From: Campylobacterales bacterium
GTDB taxonomy: Bacteria; Campylobacterota; Campylobacteria; Campylobacterales; Sulfurimonadaceae
Length of the DNA: 64,000 nucleotides
NCBI GenBank assembly: GCA_016938175.1
Contig: JAFGVE010000016.1
Coordinates: 23,173 to 87,172 of the forward strand
Direction: 5' to 3'
How positions within the stretch are numbered: position 1 is the first letter of the stretch; each line of letters opens with the position of its first letter. Both the position numbers and the translations under genes were made by a program. The notes below the pieces were generated by a model that was not told the origin of the DNA, searched no databases, and saw nothing but the letters and a program-made list of their open reading frames with translations. Shown piece by piece: positions 1 through 8,346 of the stretch.

Positions 1-71
1 TAGCTATTCTATAAATAAATCAATCTTAAATACTTTTGCAGCCAACTTTCTAAAAGCTATTGTCAGTTAGT

Positions 72-485
72 TTAGAACTTTATACTTTCAGTTGAGTGCA
101 AAGATGCAAGTGAAGTGTTTTTGAGCATATCTTCCAAGAGTGCTTTAGGTTTGAGCCATTGGTTGTGCAGAGCACACGGATTACTACTGTCACACTTTTC
201 AAAACCTAAAATACAGCGGTTTGACTCCAAAGCTTCTCCAATAGCCTCTAAAATATCACAAAGAAAAATTTTATCTGCGTCCAGTGCAAGTGTAAAACCA
301 CCATCACGACCTCGAATGGAATTAAGAAGACCTTTTTTGTGAAGTTGTGTCATTAATTTAGTGAGGTATTTATAAGGAAGATTGAGCTCTTCATGTAAAA
401 ATGCTACTGAGTACGGTTGCGTTGGATGCCTGTGAAGGTAAGATAAAACGCGAATTGCATACTCAGATGTTTTGGAAAAATGCAC
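72..485 (-). CDS. Rrf2-family regulator, NsrR-like
   Basis: This 137-residue protein is an Rrf2-family DNA-binding regulator. An N-terminal winged helix-turn-helix (roughly residues 1-75, beginning MHFSKTSEYAIRVLSYL) is followed by a dimerisation helix and three cysteines spaced C-x6-C-x5-C (CILGFEKCDSSNPC). That three-cysteine cluster is what NsrR and related members use to bind an iron-sulfur cluster that senses nitric oxide. It is transcribed away from a globin gene, and two matching palindromes lie between them, so repression of both itself and the globin is likely. The NO ligand is inferred from family and context. IscR-like or RirA-like sensing is the alternative. Confidence 0.85.
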   Translation of the reverse strand: MHFSKTSEYAIRVLSYLHRHPTQPYSVAFLHEELNLPYKYLTKLMTQLHKKGLLNSIRGRDGGFTLALDADKIFLCDILEAIGEALESNRCILGFEKCDSSNPCALHNQWLKPKALLEDMLKNTSLASLHSTESIKF

Positions 486-541
486 TGTAACTCCTTATTT
501 GGCTCTTGAATTCTAACTTTTTCTAGTTTATGTTCTACTGT

Positions 542-571
542 ATTTAATACTACCTTATGGTAGTATTAAAT
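542..571. promoter_or_regulatory. Palindromic operator 1 between NsrR-like gene and globin
   Basis: A perfect inverted repeat: the 13-base arm ATTTAATACTACC (542-554) and its complement (559-571) flank the four-base loop TTAT. Its core at 548-565 matches a second palindrome at 597-614 in 15 of 18 positions. It lies about 57 bp upstream of the Rrf2 gene start, so it probably serves autoregulation. There is no T-run on either side, so it does not look like a terminator. Confidence 0.7.
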
Positions 572-596
572 GAAAATATGCTCTAAATTCACAATA

Positions 597-614
597 TACT
601 ACTTTAAGATAGTA
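597..614. promoter_or_regulatory. Palindromic operator 2, in the globin promoter
   Basis: An imperfect palindrome with arms TACTA and TAGTA, sharing 15 of 18 bases with the core of the palindrome at 548-565. The centres are 49 bp apart. It sits immediately upstream of a TATAAT at 619-624, where a bound repressor would cover the spacer of the globin promoter. Confidence 0.65.
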
Positions 615-618
615 ATTA

Positions 619-624
619 TATAAT
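619..624 (+). promoter_or_regulatory. -10 box of the globin promoter
   Basis: A perfect TATAAT 28 bp before the globin ATG at 652, directly after the 597-614 palindrome. An AAGGA ribosome binding site follows at about 641-645. No -35 is recognisable, as is usual for Campylobacterota. Confidence 0.6.
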
Positions 625-651
625 TTTTGAAATTTATACAAAGGACAGAGA

Positions 652-1080
652 ATGAGTTTATCAACTGAGACAATTAAATCTATTAAAGAGACCACACCTT
701 TAGTGCAAAAAAATGCAGAAAAAATTACTACGAGAATGTATAAGATACTTTTTAGTGATTATCCGCAGACTAAAGAGTTATTTGCCAATGCAGAGAAGGA
801 CCAGCATAAAAAATTAGCTGGAGCAATAGCGGCATTTGCATCTAATATTGACAATCTTGAGGTGCTTTTTCCAGCTGTTCAAAAAATGGCACAGACACAT
901 GTAAGTACAAAGGTTCTCCCTATACACTATCCAATGGTTGGAGACTCTTTAATCAGGGCTATAAGTGATACTTTAGGGGATGCTTTTACTACAGAGTATA
1001 AAGAGGCATGGATAGAGGCGTATAATTTTTTAGGTGACATACTAATGAAACGTGAGCAGGAGTTATATGCGCAAAAATAA
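652..1080 (+). CDS. Single-domain globin, Cgb/flavohaemoglobin-type
   Basis: A 142-residue haemoglobin resembling the globin domain of Hmp and Campylobacter Cgb, without the reductase domain. The B10 tyrosine falls in RMYKILF (Y30), the E7 glutamine in KDQHKKL (Q51) and the proximal haem histidine in AQTHVST (H83). Proteins of this class convert nitric oxide to nitrate in the cytoplasm using oxygen and an external reductase. An NsrR-like regulator is divergent and an HPP membrane protein overlaps the 3' end, which supports a role in nitrosative stress. The Tyr-Gln pair is typical of NO dioxygenases, but the reaction itself is inferred. Confidence 0.9.
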   Translation: MSLSTETIKSIKETTPLVQKNAEKITTRMYKILFSDYPQTKELFANAEKDQHKKLAGAIAAFASNIDNLEVLFPAVQKMAQTHVSTKVLPIHYPMVGDSLIRAISDTLGDAFTTEYKEAWIEAYNFLGDILMKREQELYAQK

Positions 1081-1525
1081 AAAGACGAACATACAGAAGG
1101 CTAAAAGTGCTCTCATTGTAAGCTTAGGTGCTATTATTGGGCTCTCTTTTATAGGCTTGTTGGCGCAAACAACACAAAGTATGATGATTATAGCTCCGTT
1201 TGGCGCTACTGCTGTTTTACTCTTTGCATTGCCACATAGTCCTTCATCAACACCTCTAAGTGTTGTGAGCAGTTATGCAATTGCATCTGCCGTAGGTTTG
1301 GTTTTTTTATTTTATGGGGCAGGGGATTGGCTTTATATAGGTATAGGGTTTGGAATAACACTCTTTTTATTACAGATATTTGAGGTTGTTCATCCTCCTG
1401 CAGGTGCACATTATATTGTTGTTACACAAGGTACTTTAACTCTTCATGCACTTGCGCCACTTATAGTTGGACTCTCTATTCTTGTAATTATTGCCATTTT
1501 TTTCAAGCGAGCTTTGAGTGATTAG
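1067..1525 (+). CDS. HPP-family integral membrane protein
   Basis: About 152 residues with four or five hydrophobic helices and the family signature HPPAGAH near residue 110, plus APFGATAVL in the second helix. I chose the ATG at 1067 because AGGAG lies just before it at 1058-1062; an in-frame GTG at 1052 is the alternative. It overlaps the end of the globin by 14 bases, so the two are probably translationally coupled. A plant chloroplast HPP protein has been reported as a nitrite transporter. Moving nitrite or another small anion would fit the NO-detoxification neighbourhood, but no substrate can be read from the sequence. Confidence 0.82.
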   Translation: MRKNKKTNIQKAKSALIVSLGAIIGLSFIGLLAQTTQSMMIIAPFGATAVLLFALPHSPSSTPLSVVSSYAIASAVGLVFLFYGAGDWLYIGIGFGITLFLLQIFEVVHPPAGAHYIVVTQGTLTLHALAPLIVGLSILVIIAIFFKRALSD

Positions 1526-1627
1526 GCTCTTTTAACTGAAAAAAATGCAATTGTATAGTTTTTTAAAGCATTGATAAGGGTTAAGTTGGCTACACTCTAA
1601 AAATGAAATAGCATAAAAGGATAGATC

Positions 1628-1837
1628 ATGAGTAAAATCAACATGAATGTACAACTTAACCTTTTAAAAGAGGCTGGTGTTTACTTTAGAGAGATGCAAG
1701 TAGCAAACAGAATAATTCCTGATGCAAAAAAAGAGGGAATTCTTCTAACGCAAGAGCATATTGAAGAGTGGTTAGAAGTTTTTTATGAAGATCGTATTAT
1801 GATGGATACGTGTAACCAATCACACGTTCGTAGATAG
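1628..1837 (+). CDS. Small conserved-looking hypothetical protein
   Basis: A 69-residue protein I do not recognise. It has no signal peptide or membrane helix, is charged and probably mostly helical (LNLLKEAGVYFREM, EHIEEWLEVFYEDR), and ends with CNQSHVRR. A good ribosome binding site (AAAGGATAG) precedes the ATG, and a small hairpin follows at 1854-1875, so it looks like a self-contained transcription unit. It stands alone between the HPP gene and aroK. No function is proposed. Confidence 0.6.
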   Translation: MSKINMNVQLNLLKEAGVYFREMQVANRIIPDAKKEGILLTQEHIEEWLEVFYEDRIMMDTCNQSHVRR

Positions 1838-1853
1838 AACTTCTTTTAAAATC

Positions 1854-1875
1854 TAGCTGCTCTTCTTGGCAGCTA
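1854..1875 (+). terminator. Weak hairpin after the 69-residue ORF
   Basis: Arms TAGCTGC (1854-1860) and GCAGCTA (1869-1875) enclose an 8-base loop. The downstream sequence is only moderately T-rich (TTTCAAATTTTTC), so termination may be inefficient. Confidence 0.4.
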
Positions 1876-1947
1876 TAGATACCTTTCAAATTTTTCTACT
1901 TTTTAAACCCACAATTTTACACTTTTAGCAATGAGTTAAGGACAGTA

Positions 1948-2457
1948 ATGAAAATATATGACAATGTAGTACTAATAGGTTTTATGGGAAGTGGAAAAAC
2001 AAGTGTTGGTAAAATACTTGCAAGACATCTCTTTAAAGAGTTTGTGGATGTTGACACTCTTATTGAAACAGAACAAAACGCTACGATTTCTGAAATTTTT
2101 GCAGAACATGGAGAGGAGTACTTTAGAACACTTGAGAGTGAGTGTTTAGCAAAACTCACACAAAAAACAGGACAAGTTATAGCTACAGGTGGGGGACTTC
2201 CTATTTATAACAAAATACCGGAGAAGTCACTCGTGGTATTTATTGATGCTGATTTTGATGTAATTTTAAGACGTTTGAGTGCAAAAGAGCATGCTAAGCG
2301 TCCTTTACTTCAGGATGAAAAGCGTGCAAGGGCTCTTTTTGATGAGAGAATTGATACATATCGCCAACAGGCAACTTTTGTTGTTGATGCAAATCAGAGT
2401 ATAAATACTTTTATTCACGTTATACGTGACTTTATTCTCGATAAGCGGGTACTCTAG
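1948..2457 (+). CDS. aroK: Shikimate kinase
   Basis: A 169-residue P-loop kinase that phosphorylates shikimate at the 3-hydroxyl in the aromatic amino acid (chorismate) pathway. The Walker A motif GFMGSGKTSVGK is at residues 11-22, the substrate-binding DVD at about 34-36, the GGG loop in ATGGGLPIY, and the lid arginine in KRPLL. Length is normal for a single-domain AroK. It ends directly against the convergent thioredoxin gene with no intergenic space. Confidence 0.95.
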   Translation: MKIYDNVVLIGFMGSGKTSVGKILARHLFKEFVDVDTLIETEQNATISEIFAEHGEEYFRTLESECLAKLTQKTGQVIATGGGLPIYNKIPEKSLVVFIDADFDVILRRLSAKEHAKRPLLQDEKRARALFDERIDTYRQQATFVVDANQSINTFIHVIRDFILDKRVL

Positions 2458-2826
2458 TTACTCCGCACTCTCTTCTTGTGCTATCTCTTCACGAATAGCA
2501 TCCATGTCAAGACCTTTGACATGTGCAATCATTTTATCAAAAGCCTCTTCAGGAAGTGAACCAGCTTGGTTAAGGAGAATAATACCCTGACGAACAACCA
2601 TAAGTGTTGGAATTGAAAAAACATTGTATTGTGCTGCTAGTGTCTGCTGCTCTTCTGTATTTACTTTAGCAAAAACTACGTCTGTATGTTTCTCTGATAC
2701 CTTTTCAAAAATAGGAGCAAATTGTCTACATGGACCGCACCACTCTGCCCAAAAATCTACTATTACTATTTCATTATTGTCAAGAGTGAGGTTAAAATCT
2801 TCTACTGTTAAATCTTTACATGCCAT
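2458..2826 (-). CDS. Thioredoxin-family protein
   Basis: A 122-residue cytoplasmic thioredoxin-like protein with the redox motif WCGPC in DFWAEWCGPCRQF and the cis-proline in SIPTLMV. The start MACKDLTV at 2826 was chosen because AAAGGAG lies just upstream; a longer reading from 2859 lacks any such site. After the fold ends there is an acidic tail of about 15 residues (AIREEIAQEESAE). It is a thiol-disulfide reductase by family. It may be a second thioredoxin rather than the main trxA, since no thioredoxin reductase gene is adjacent. Confidence 0.88.
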   Translation of the reverse strand: MACKDLTVEDFNLTLDNNEIVIVDFWAEWCGPCRQFAPIFEKVSEKHTDVVFAKVNTEEQQTLAAQYNVFSIPTLMVVRQGIILLNQAGSLPEEAFDKMIAHVKGLDMDAIREEIAQEESAE

Positions 2827-2884
2827 GGAAAACTCCTTTGATTTCTGGGAGTATAACATAGTAGTTGTGTTTCCTTGCTTTAGC

Positions 2885-2890
2885 TATAAT
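2885..2890 (+). promoter_or_regulatory. -10 box immediately upstream of uvrB
   Basis: A perfect TATAAT ends only 7 bp before the uvrB ATG at 2898. If used, transcription would begin at or within a base or two of the start codon. The intervening TCCACCA contains no Shine-Dalgarno sequence, consistent with a leaderless message. Confidence 0.5.
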
Positions 2891-2897
2891 TCCACCA

Positions 2898-4880
2898 ATG
2901 AAGAAACAAGTGGAATTTAATGTAGTATCGGATTATCAGCCAGCCGGAGATCAGCCTCAGGCGATAGAAAAGCTTGCAGAATCGATACTCTCTGGCAATC
3001 AGTACCAAACACTTCAAGGTGTGACAGGAAGTGGTAAAACGCATACAATGGCACGTATTATAGAAAAAGTGCAGATGCCAACTATTATTATGACGCACAA
3101 CAAAACTCTTGCAGCTCAGCTCTACAGTGAATTTCGTCAATTCTTTCCAAACAATCATGTTGAGTATTTTGTATCCTACTATGACTATTATCAACCAGAG
3201 GCATATATTCCACGTCAAGATTTGTTTATAGAAAAAGATAGTGCTATAAATGATGAATTAGAGCGCTTACGTTTAAGTTCAACAGCAAATCTACTCTCTT
3301 ATGATGATGTTATTGTTATTGCTTCTGTATCTGCAAACTATGGTTTGGGAGATCCAGAAGAGTATTTAAATATGGTGCAAGCCTTAGCTGTTGGAGATGA
3401 TATAAATCAAAAAAAGCTTCTTTTACGTTTGGTAGAGATGGGATATTCACGAAATGATACCTATTTTGATTCAGGGCATATTCGAGTTAATGGAGAGAGC
3501 GTAGATATTTATCCTCCTTATTTTGAACAAGAAGCTATACGTGTAGAGTTTTTTGGTGATGAGATAGAAGCTATTTATACCTTTGATATTATTGATAATA
3601 AACGTTTAGATGAGCATAAAGAAATTACGATTTATGCAACTTCACAGTTTAGTGTTGGACAAGAAAAAATGGCTTTGGCAATTAAACGTATTGAAGAGGA
3701 GCTTGATGAGCGACTAGATTTTTTTCAAAAAGAAGGAAAGCTAGTCGAGTACCAAAGACTAAAACAGCGTGTTGAGTTTGACTTAGAGATGCTGCAAACA
3801 ACGGGTATGTGTAAGGGGGTAGAGAATTACTCTCGTTTACTTACAAATAAAAAACCGGGCGAGGCACCTTTTACACTACTTGATTATTTTGAACAAAATA
3901 ACAAAGAGTATCTGGTTATAGTAGATGAGTCTCACGTTTCTCTTCCACAATACAGAGGAATGTATGCTGGAGACAGAGCACGTAAAGAGGTACTTGTCGA
4001 GTATGGTTTTCGTTTGCCATCAGCCTTGGATAACCGTCCTTTAATGCTTGATGAGTATATAAACAAAGCACCGCACTATCTGTTTGTTTCAGCAACACCT
4101 GCCACGTACGAGCTTGAGATCTCAGCGTGTAAAGCAGAACAGGTTATCCGTCCTACAGGACTTTTAGACCCGATTATTGATATAAAAAGTTCAGATAATC
4201 AAGTTGAAGATATACATGATGAGATTAAAAAAGTAGTTCTTAAAAATGAGCGTATACTTATAACTGTACTGACTAAAAAAATGGCTGAGGCATTGACAAA
4301 GTATTTAGCAGATTTGGGCATTAAAGTGCAGTATATGCACTCTGATATTGATACTATAGAGAGAAATCAAATTATTCGTGCGCTTCGTTTGGGAGAGTTT
4401 GATGTACTCATAGGTATTAACCTGCTTCGAGAGGGATTAGACTTGCCGGAAGTAAGTTTAGTTGCAATCTTAGATGCTGATAAAGAGGGCTTTTTACGCA
4501 GTGAAACCTCACTTATTCAGACTATTGGTAGAGGTGCTAGAAATGCAAATGGACGTGTTATTCTCTATGCCAATAAAATGACAGGTTCTATGCAAAGAGC
4601 AATAGATACAACAAAAGCAAGACGTGAGTTACAAGAAGCACACAATAAAAAGCACGGTATAACTCCACAAACGACTAAACGTACACTTGATGAGAATTTA
4701 AAACTTGAAGACCACGGTGGAATATACCAAAAGCATAAGAAAATTGAGAAGATGCCGGCGAGTGAACGTAAGGCTTTAACAAAAGAGTTAATGTTAAAGA
4801 TGAAGCAGGCCGCTAAAGAGTTGAACTTTGAAGAAGCGGCACGCTTACGTGATGAGATCGCAAAAATTAAACAACTATAA
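2898..4880 (+). CDS. uvrB: Excinuclease ABC subunit B
   Basis: 660 residues from the ATG at 2898 (a frame extension to 2865 adds a non-conserved [11 protein letters not shown]). UvrB is the damage-verifying helicase of nucleotide excision repair, handed DNA by UvrA and then recruiting UvrC. Walker A is GVTGSGKT (residues 41-48), the beta-hairpin region follows ([12 protein letters not shown]), the DEAD-type box is [10 protein letters not shown], motif VI is QTIGRGARN, and a C-terminal UVR motif ([13 protein letters not shown]) binds UvrC. All motifs are intact. A DedA-family gene follows after 18 bp. Confidence 0.97.
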   Translation: MKKQVEFNVVSDYQPAGDQPQAIEKLAESILSGNQYQTLQGVTGSGKTHTMARIIEKVQMPTIIMTHNKTLAAQLYSEFRQFFPNNHVEYFVSYYDYYQPEAYIPRQDLFIEKDSAINDELERLRLSSTANLLSYDDVIVIASVSANYGLGDPEEYLNMVQALAVGDDINQKKLLLRLVEMGYSRNDTYFDSGHIRVNGESVDIYPPYFEQEAIRVEFFGDEIEAIYTFDIIDNKRLDEHKEITIYATSQFSVGQEKMALAIKRIEEELDERLDFFQKEGKLVEYQRLKQRVEFDLEMLQTTGMCKGVENYSRLLTNKKPGEAPFTLLDYFEQNNKEYLVIVDESHVSLPQYRGMYAGDRARKEVLVEYGFRLPSALDNRPLMLDEYINKAPHYLFVSATPATYELEISACKAEQVIRPTGLLDPIIDIKSSDNQVEDIHDEIKKVVLKNERILITVLTKKMAEALTKYLADLGIKVQYMHSDIDTIERNQIIRALRLGEFDVLIGINLLREGLDLPEVSLVAILDADKEGFLRSETSLIQTIGRGARNANGRVILYANKMTGSMQRAIDTTKARRELQEAHNKKHGITPQTTKRTLDENLKLEDHGGIYQKHKKIEKMPASERKALTKELMLKMKQAAKELNFEEAARLRDEIAKIKQL

Positions 4881-4898
4881 AAGAGAGAATAAAAATAG

Positions 4899-5468
4899 AT
4901 GGAAGAGACATTTAGTAATTTAGCAACGTATGGATATATAGGACTTTTTTTATACTCTTTAGGTGGAGGATTTGTTGCACTCATTGGAGCGGGAGTACTC
5001 TCTTTTATGGGGAAAATGGATTTAACACTCTCTATTTCAATCGCATTTATCTCAAATGCTCTTGGAGATGTTTTACTTTTTTATATGGCACGTTATCAAA
5101 AGTCGATGATGATGGATGGACTAAGAAAGCATAGACGTAAACTTGCACTTTCTCATGTTCTGATGAAACGTTACGGCTCATGGATTATTCTGTTTCAAAA
5201 GTTTGTATATGGGATTAAGACACTTATTCCAATTGCTATAGGACTTACAAAATATGATTTTAAAAAGTTCGCTCTTTTAAATGTTGGCAGTTCTGCGGTA
5301 TGGGCTTTAGTCTTTGGTTTTGGTAGTTATTACTCAGGAGCAGTTTTAGTAAAGCTTGCTGAAACAATAGTCGATAAACCGTGGATAGCACCACTTATAC
5401 TAGTAGTGTTTGTATCGTTATTATGGTTATATATGGAAAAAGCGACGAAAAAGAAGAGGGGAAAATAG
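4899..5468 (+). CDS. DedA/SNARE-associated membrane protein (YqaA-like)
   Basis: A 189-residue inner-membrane protein with about four or five hydrophobic segments. It has the DedA-type core: a glycine-rich re-entrant segment near the N terminus, and FQKFVYGIKTLIPIAIG corresponding to the conserved F-x-R-F/Y-G-x-K-x-x-x-P region. Members are linked to lipid carrier or phospholipid scrambling and membrane homeostasis; no substrate is visible here. It lies 18 bp after uvrB and is probably co-transcribed. The C terminus is basic (KATKKKRGK), consistent with a cytoplasmic end. Confidence 0.8.
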   Translation: MEETFSNLATYGYIGLFLYSLGGGFVALIGAGVLSFMGKMDLTLSISIAFISNALGDVLLFYMARYQKSMMMDGLRKHRRKLALSHVLMKRYGSWIILFQKFVYGIKTLIPIAIGLTKYDFKKFALLNVGSSAVWALVFGFGSYYSGAVLVKLAETIVDKPWIAPLILVVFVSLLWLYMEKATKKKRGK

Positions 5469-5473
5469 TAGAT

Positions 5474-5508
5474 AAAAATTATCGAAAGCTTTTTTAGCTT
5501 CCGATAAT
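5474..5508 (-). terminator. Terminator of pckA, overlapping its stop codon
   Basis: A 13-position stem with one mismatch (arms 5478-5490 and 5496-5508) and a 5-base loop, followed on the minus strand by a T-run. The right arm encodes the last residues and stop of pckA, so the terminator is folded into the coding end. Confidence 0.75.
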
Positions 5509-7074
5509 TGGTCCGTATGGGGCATAATCTATAAGATCATCACCCTGGTATTTTTTATAGTTGTCTATAAACATTTGGGCAAGTTTGTCTCTTGTATTGT
5601 CAAATAGCTCTTTATCTTCCCATGCATCTCTTGGGAAAAGGAGCTTTGGATCGATGTCTCCAAGTGTTTTTGGAACATTAAGTCTAAACGTTTGTGTAGT
5701 TCTAAACTCACAATCGTTAATAGTGCCATCTAAAATAGCATTGATACATGCACGCGTGTCTTTAATGCTCATACGTTTACCAACACCATAACCACCCTGT
5801 GTCCAACCAGTATTTACAAGATAAACATGTACTTCATGCTCATCGATTTTTTTACCAAGAAGGTCAGCATATACTGTTGGGTGTAGTGGTAAGAAAGCTT
5901 CACCAAAACATGCTGAGAATGTTGCAACAGGTTCAGTGATTCCACGCTCAGTTCCTGCAACTTTTGCAGTGTAACCACTTAAGAAATAGTACATTGCTTG
6001 CTCTTTTGTAAGTTTTGAAACTGGAGGAAGAACACCAAAGGCGTCCGCTGTGAGGAAAATGATATTTTGAGGGTGACCTGCCATAAGGTCTTTTTTGTGG
6101 TTTTCGATGTGTTCAATTGGGTAAGAGACACGAGTATTCTCTGTTTTTGAGCCATCTTCATAGTCAACTTCACCATCGTGGATGACTACATTTTCTAAAA
6201 GAGCATTCTCTTTAATGGCGCCAAAAATTTCTGGTTCACTTTTGCCATCAAGGTTGATTACTTTTGCGTAGCATCCACCCTCGAAGTTAAATACACCGTG
6301 ATTATCCCAACCATGCTCATCATCACCGATAAGTGCACGGTGAGGGTCTGTTGAAAGTGTTGTTTTTCCTGTTCCACTAAGTCCAAAGAAAAGAGCGGTA
6401 TCACCATCTTTTCCTACGTTTGCAGAACAGTGCATCGCAAGTTTACCTTCAAGTGGCAACCAGTAGTTCATCATTGAAAAAATTCCTTTTTTCATCTCAC
6501 CACCGTACCAAGTACCGCCAATAATAGCTATATTGTTTTCCACATCAAAAAGTACAAAAACTTCTGAGTTAAGTCCATGCTCTTTCCATTTATCATTTAC
6601 TGCTTTACACGCATTTAAAACAACGAAGTCACTCTTAAACACTTCAAGTTCAGGTGCAGTTGGGCGAATAAACATATTTTTAACAAAGTGGGATTGCCAT
6701 GCAATTTCAGAAACAAAACGTACTGAGCGTTTTGAAGCTGCAGATGAGCCACAAAATACGTCTGTTATGTAAAGATTTTTATTTGATAGTTGTTCTTGTG
6801 CAACTGCAAGAAGTTCTTGGAAAACATCTGCAGATACTTTGCGGTTTACATCACCCCAAGCAATGTATTTATTCGATGGATCACGGTCTACGAAGTATTT
6901 GTCTTTAGGCGAGCGGCCTGTAAAAATACCAGTGTCAACGGCTGTTGCACCAGTGTTAGTCTCTTGCACTTCCCCGTTGGCCAGTTCGTGCTTTATTAGT
7001 TCCTCATAACTAAGGTTATGGTAAACAGTACCAATATTCTTTAATCCTAATTCTTCTAATTCTGTTAACTTCAT
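5494..7074 (-). CDS. pckA: Phosphoenolpyruvate carboxykinase (ATP)
   Basis: A 526-residue cytoplasmic enzyme that interconverts oxaloacetate + ATP and PEP + CO2 + ADP, the gluconeogenic exit from the TCA cycle. The ATP-type kinase-1a P-loop is [12 protein letters not shown], preceded by MHCSAN and followed by IGDDEHGW, with [12 protein letters not shown] upstream; all are hallmarks of the ATP-dependent family. Length is standard. In an autotroph running a reductive TCA cycle it would feed sugar synthesis. It is a single-gene unit with its own terminator and a promoter containing an inverted repeat. Confidence 0.96.
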   Translation of the reverse strand: MKLTELEELGLKNIGTVYHNLSYEELIKHELANGEVQETNTGATAVDTGIFTGRSPKDKYFVDRDPSNKYIAWGDVNRKVSADVFQELLAVAQEQLSNKNLYITDVFCGSSAASKRSVRFVSEIAWQSHFVKNMFIRPTAPELEVFKSDFVVLNACKAVNDKWKEHGLNSEVFVLFDVENNIAIIGGTWYGGEMKKGIFSMMNYWLPLEGKLAMHCSANVGKDGDTALFFGLSGTGKTTLSTDPHRALIGDDEHGWDNHGVFNFEGGCYAKVINLDGKSEPEIFGAIKENALLENVVIHDGEVDYEDGSKTENTRVSYPIEHIENHKKDLMAGHPQNIIFLTADAFGVLPPVSKLTKEQAMYYFLSGYTAKVAGTERGITEPVATFSACFGEAFLPLHPTVYADLLGKKIDEHEVHVYLVNTGWTQGGYGVGKRMSIKDTRACINAILDGTINDCEFRTTQTFRLNVPKTLGDIDPKLLFPRDAWEDKELFDNTRDKLAQMFIDNYKKYQGDDLIDYAPYGPIIGS

Positions 7075-7116
7075 AGTTTACCTTGTAGTCCATATTCTGA
7101 TACAGCCGTATCTTTT

Positions 7117-7140
7117 TTATGAGTGAAATTATACTCATAA
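7117..7140 (-). promoter_or_regulatory. pckA promoter: -10 flanked by an inverted repeat
   Basis: On the minus strand a TATAAT (7128-7133) lies 54 bp before the pckA ATG. The perfect 8-base arms TTATGAGT (7117-7124) and ACTCATAA (7133-7140) flank it, so a protein bound to this palindrome would cover the -10. The regulator is unknown. Confidence 0.45.
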
Positions 7141-7241
7141 TAAACATAAATTAAAAGTAAAAATCCTAGCTAATCTCGAAAAAAATGAAAGAAAATTAGT
7201 TTAAGGAAATTTTGGTAGAATTACAGGCTTTAAAGTAAAAA

Positions 7242-7317
7242 GCTCGATTAACTCAGTTGGTAGAGTGTTACCTCGACAAGGTAAAAGTCACTGGTTCGAG
7301 TCCAGTATCGAGCACCA
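7242..7317 (+). tRNA. tRNA-Val (GAC), with unusual C33
   Basis: A full cloverleaf can be drawn: acceptor GCTCGAT/ATCGAGC, D stem ACTC/GAGT, anticodon stem TTACC/GGTAA, T stem ACTGG/CCAGT with TTCGAGT loop, and an encoded CCA. The anticodon loop reads TCGACAA, giving anticodon GAC (valine). Position 33, almost always U, is C here. A likely -10 (TAGAAT) lies at 7216-7221. Confidence 0.93.
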
Positions 7318-7408
7318 TCACAAACTTCTTTTCCTTTTTTTCTCTATGCATATGCTATAATTTATTTTTAGTAGATTTTTTTAAGGTTGTCTTCTGTTTC
7401 GCATATAT

Positions 7409-8344
7409 TTGTTAATGCTTTTGAGCATTTTTCTTTTACCTTTGCATGCTACGGAAAAAAGTAAACTTGTATATATTGTTTCTGATATAGAAATACCATT
7501 TTGGAATATTATGAGTCGCGGGGTTATAAAACAAGCAAATGAACTTGGCTATACAGTTGAGGTTTATAGCGCACAAAATAATAATAAAAAAGAGTTAGAA
7601 GCTTTAGCAAAGTCTATACAAAAAGGTATAGAAGGAATTATCCTTTCACCTGTTTCATCTTCAAGTGCCGCAACTCTTATAAAGCTTGCAAAAAAACAAA
7701 ATATTCCCGTTGTTGTAGCAGATATTGGAAGTGAGAGTAGTGACTATATAAGTTATATCTCTTCTGATAATAGAAAAGGTGCTTACGATATAGGCAAGAT
7801 TTTAGCACGACAATTCAAACAAAGAGGATACAATAAATCATCAAGTATTGGAATTATTGCAATACCGCAAAACAGGGAAAATGGTAAGCTTAGAACAGAC
7901 GGATTTTTAGAGGCACTCAGTGAAGAGGATATCAAAACTGCAGACCTTAAGCAACAGCGTGATTTTTCATGTCAAGAGACCTATAACTTTACAAAAGAGT
8001 TATTAGAAAAATATCCAAATATTAAGGCCTTGTGGTTACAGGGTTCTAATAGATACAAAGGTGCTCTTAAAGCCTTTGAAGAGCTTAACAGAGAAGATGT
8101 CATGCTTGTAACATTTGATGCTGAACCTGAGTTTTCACTTCTTATTGAAGAGGGAATTATTGTTGGTGCTGCTATGCAGCAACCATATTTAATTGGTAAG
8201 GAAGCCGTGAAGGTACTTGATGATTATTTTCATGGGAAGAGAATTGTAAAAAATATAGAACTTCCAGTATTGGCAATTTCTAAAGAAAATGTTGTTAAAA
8301 ATCACAAAGTGATTCAAACAAATGTTCTAGGTATAGTGGAGTAG
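7409..8344 (+). CDS. Periplasmic sugar-binding-type protein
   Basis: 311 residues beginning with a hydrophobic signal peptide (LMLLSIFLLPLHAT) and continuing as a type I periplasmic binding protein of the ribose/TorT class: KLVYIVSDIEIPFWNIMSRG, then GIEGIILSPVSS, and the second lobe from ISSDNRKGAYDIGKIL to FDAEPEFSLLIEEG. The start is a TTG at 7409 or the ATG at 7415. No permease or ATPase gene is nearby. The stop is 2 bp before a membrane GGDEF-EAL gene whose ribosome site lies inside this gene's end, so the protein more likely presents a ligand to that sensor than feeds a transporter. The ligand is unknown. Confidence 0.85.
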   Translation: MLMLLSIFLLPLHATEKSKLVYIVSDIEIPFWNIMSRGVIKQANELGYTVEVYSAQNNNKKELEALAKSIQKGIEGIILSPVSSSSAATLIKLAKKQNIPVVVADIGSESSDYISYISSDNRKGAYDIGKILARQFKQRGYNKSSSIGIIAIPQNRENGKLRTDGFLEALSEEDIKTADLKQQRDFSCQETYNFTKELLEKYPNIKALWLQGSNRYKGALKAFEELNREDVMLVTFDAEPEFSLLIEEGIIVGAAMQQPYLIGKEAVKVLDDYFHGKRIVKNIELPVLAISKENVVKNHKVIQTNVLGIVE

Positions 8345-8346
8345 TC

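Noticed and set aside
2880..3218. Open frame on the minus strand inside uvrB
   Set aside because: It lies wholly in the conserved uvrB coding region, has no ribosome site and encodes no recognisable domain.
7099..7112. GATAC/GTATC inverted repeat in the pckA leader
   Set aside because: Only 5-base arms; expected by chance in AT-rich sequence.
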